Source: Priapulus caudatus (lineage: Eukaryota; Priapulida; Priapulimorpha; Priapulimorphida; Priapulidae). Taken from it: a stretch of DNA of 35,854 nt. Location of the stretch: contig NW_014578033.1 of the NCBI RefSeq assembly GCF_000485595.1, forward strand, positions 8,735 to 44,588, given 5' to 3'. The notes under the pieces were generated by a model. It saw nothing but the letters and a program-made list of their open reading frames with translations. It was not told the DNA's origin and searched no databases. A program made the translations under genes and the position numbers. Of the stretch, positions 35,480 through 35,854 are shown piece by piece (the stretch's first letter is position 1; the number at the start of each line of letters is the position of its first letter).

Positions 35480-35854
35480 CAAGCCGAAGAAAGAGTGAAT
35501 AAAAAAAAGGAAGACGGATGTTGAGGAGAAGAAAAAGAAGACGGCAGACGAAGGAAAAGAAGAATTATAAGTGAAATGAATGAGCAGGAGAAGAAGGAGG
35601 GATGAGGAGGATGAGGAAGAGAAGGGGGAGGAGGAGCAGGAGGATGAGGAAGAGAATGGGGGGAGGATAAACCGGAAAAGAGGAAGAAGGAGCGGAGAAG
35701 AAAGACGAACGAAATGCTTAGAATGCACACACTCGCGTGCGCACACACACACGCACACACGCACGCACGCACGCACATACACACACTCGCGCACACGCAC
35801 ACGCACACGCACACGCACACGCACACGCACACGCACACGCACACGCACACACAC
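35480..35854 (+). repeat. GAA/GGA-rich tract then (CA)n/ACGCAC to the window end
   Basis: Purine-rich sequence to about 35710, then CA, ACGCACGC and CACACG repeats reaching the edge. Frames through it (Ser/Phe-rich or Cys/Val-rich) are repeat artefacts. Confidence 0.9.

Overview
The window looks like nuclear DNA from an invertebrate animal. Genes are split by GT-AG introns, about half of the sequence is simple repeats (CA/GT, CT/GA, CAC/CAA, GAA, TTA), and there are short palindromic or MITE-like elements. I see no bacterial operons, CRISPR array, tRNA or rRNA gene. The species cannot be named from what is visible. The sequence also carries long-read assembly scars: a 10-N gap and a near-duplicate of about 6.5 kb on either side of it.

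The main gene is on the minus strand, from an ATG at 30186 down to a TAG at 5876. Five exons (28872-30186, 21044-21217, 19549-19676, 18591-18761, 5876-8038) join with compatible phases (1, 1, 0, 0) into one open frame of 1316 residues. The product looks like an espin/forked-family actin-bundling protein. It has an espin-like GKPIPSWKRQ block, a KLRHVEKE block, two long proline runs and a WH2-like LKKAT tail. No ankyrin repeats are encoded. The first exon instead carries a repeated R-x-K-S-V-D-R motif.

At the left edge two more minus-strand exons (573-675 and 116-231) join in phase and are probably the start of a second gene that runs off the window. I do not recognise it.

By region: 1-700, start of the unknown gene. 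700-5875, intergenic, with a MITE at 2009-2370. 5876-8038, last espin exon. 8039-11430, long AC-rich and CT-rich low-complexity DNA. 11430-18051, copy A of the duplication with broken copies of exons 3 and 2. 18052-18061, gap. 18062-18590, CAC/CAA repeats. 18591-19680, exons 4 and 3. 19535-25915, copy B with intact exons 3 and 2. 25916-28870, GA, GT and GAA repeats of intron 1. 28872-30186, first coding exon. 30187-30900, probable promoter with three CACGTG boxes. 30900-35854, intergenic, with a 25-bp minisatellite, palindromic elements and a terminal CA repeat.

Copies A and B differ almost only by single-base insertions and deletions, which points to uncorrected reads or separated haplotypes rather than an old duplication. 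I found no convincing new biological system. The points most worth a second look are the espin-like protein with its repeated phospho-site-like N-terminal exon, the false-looking exon duplication, and the small transposable elements.
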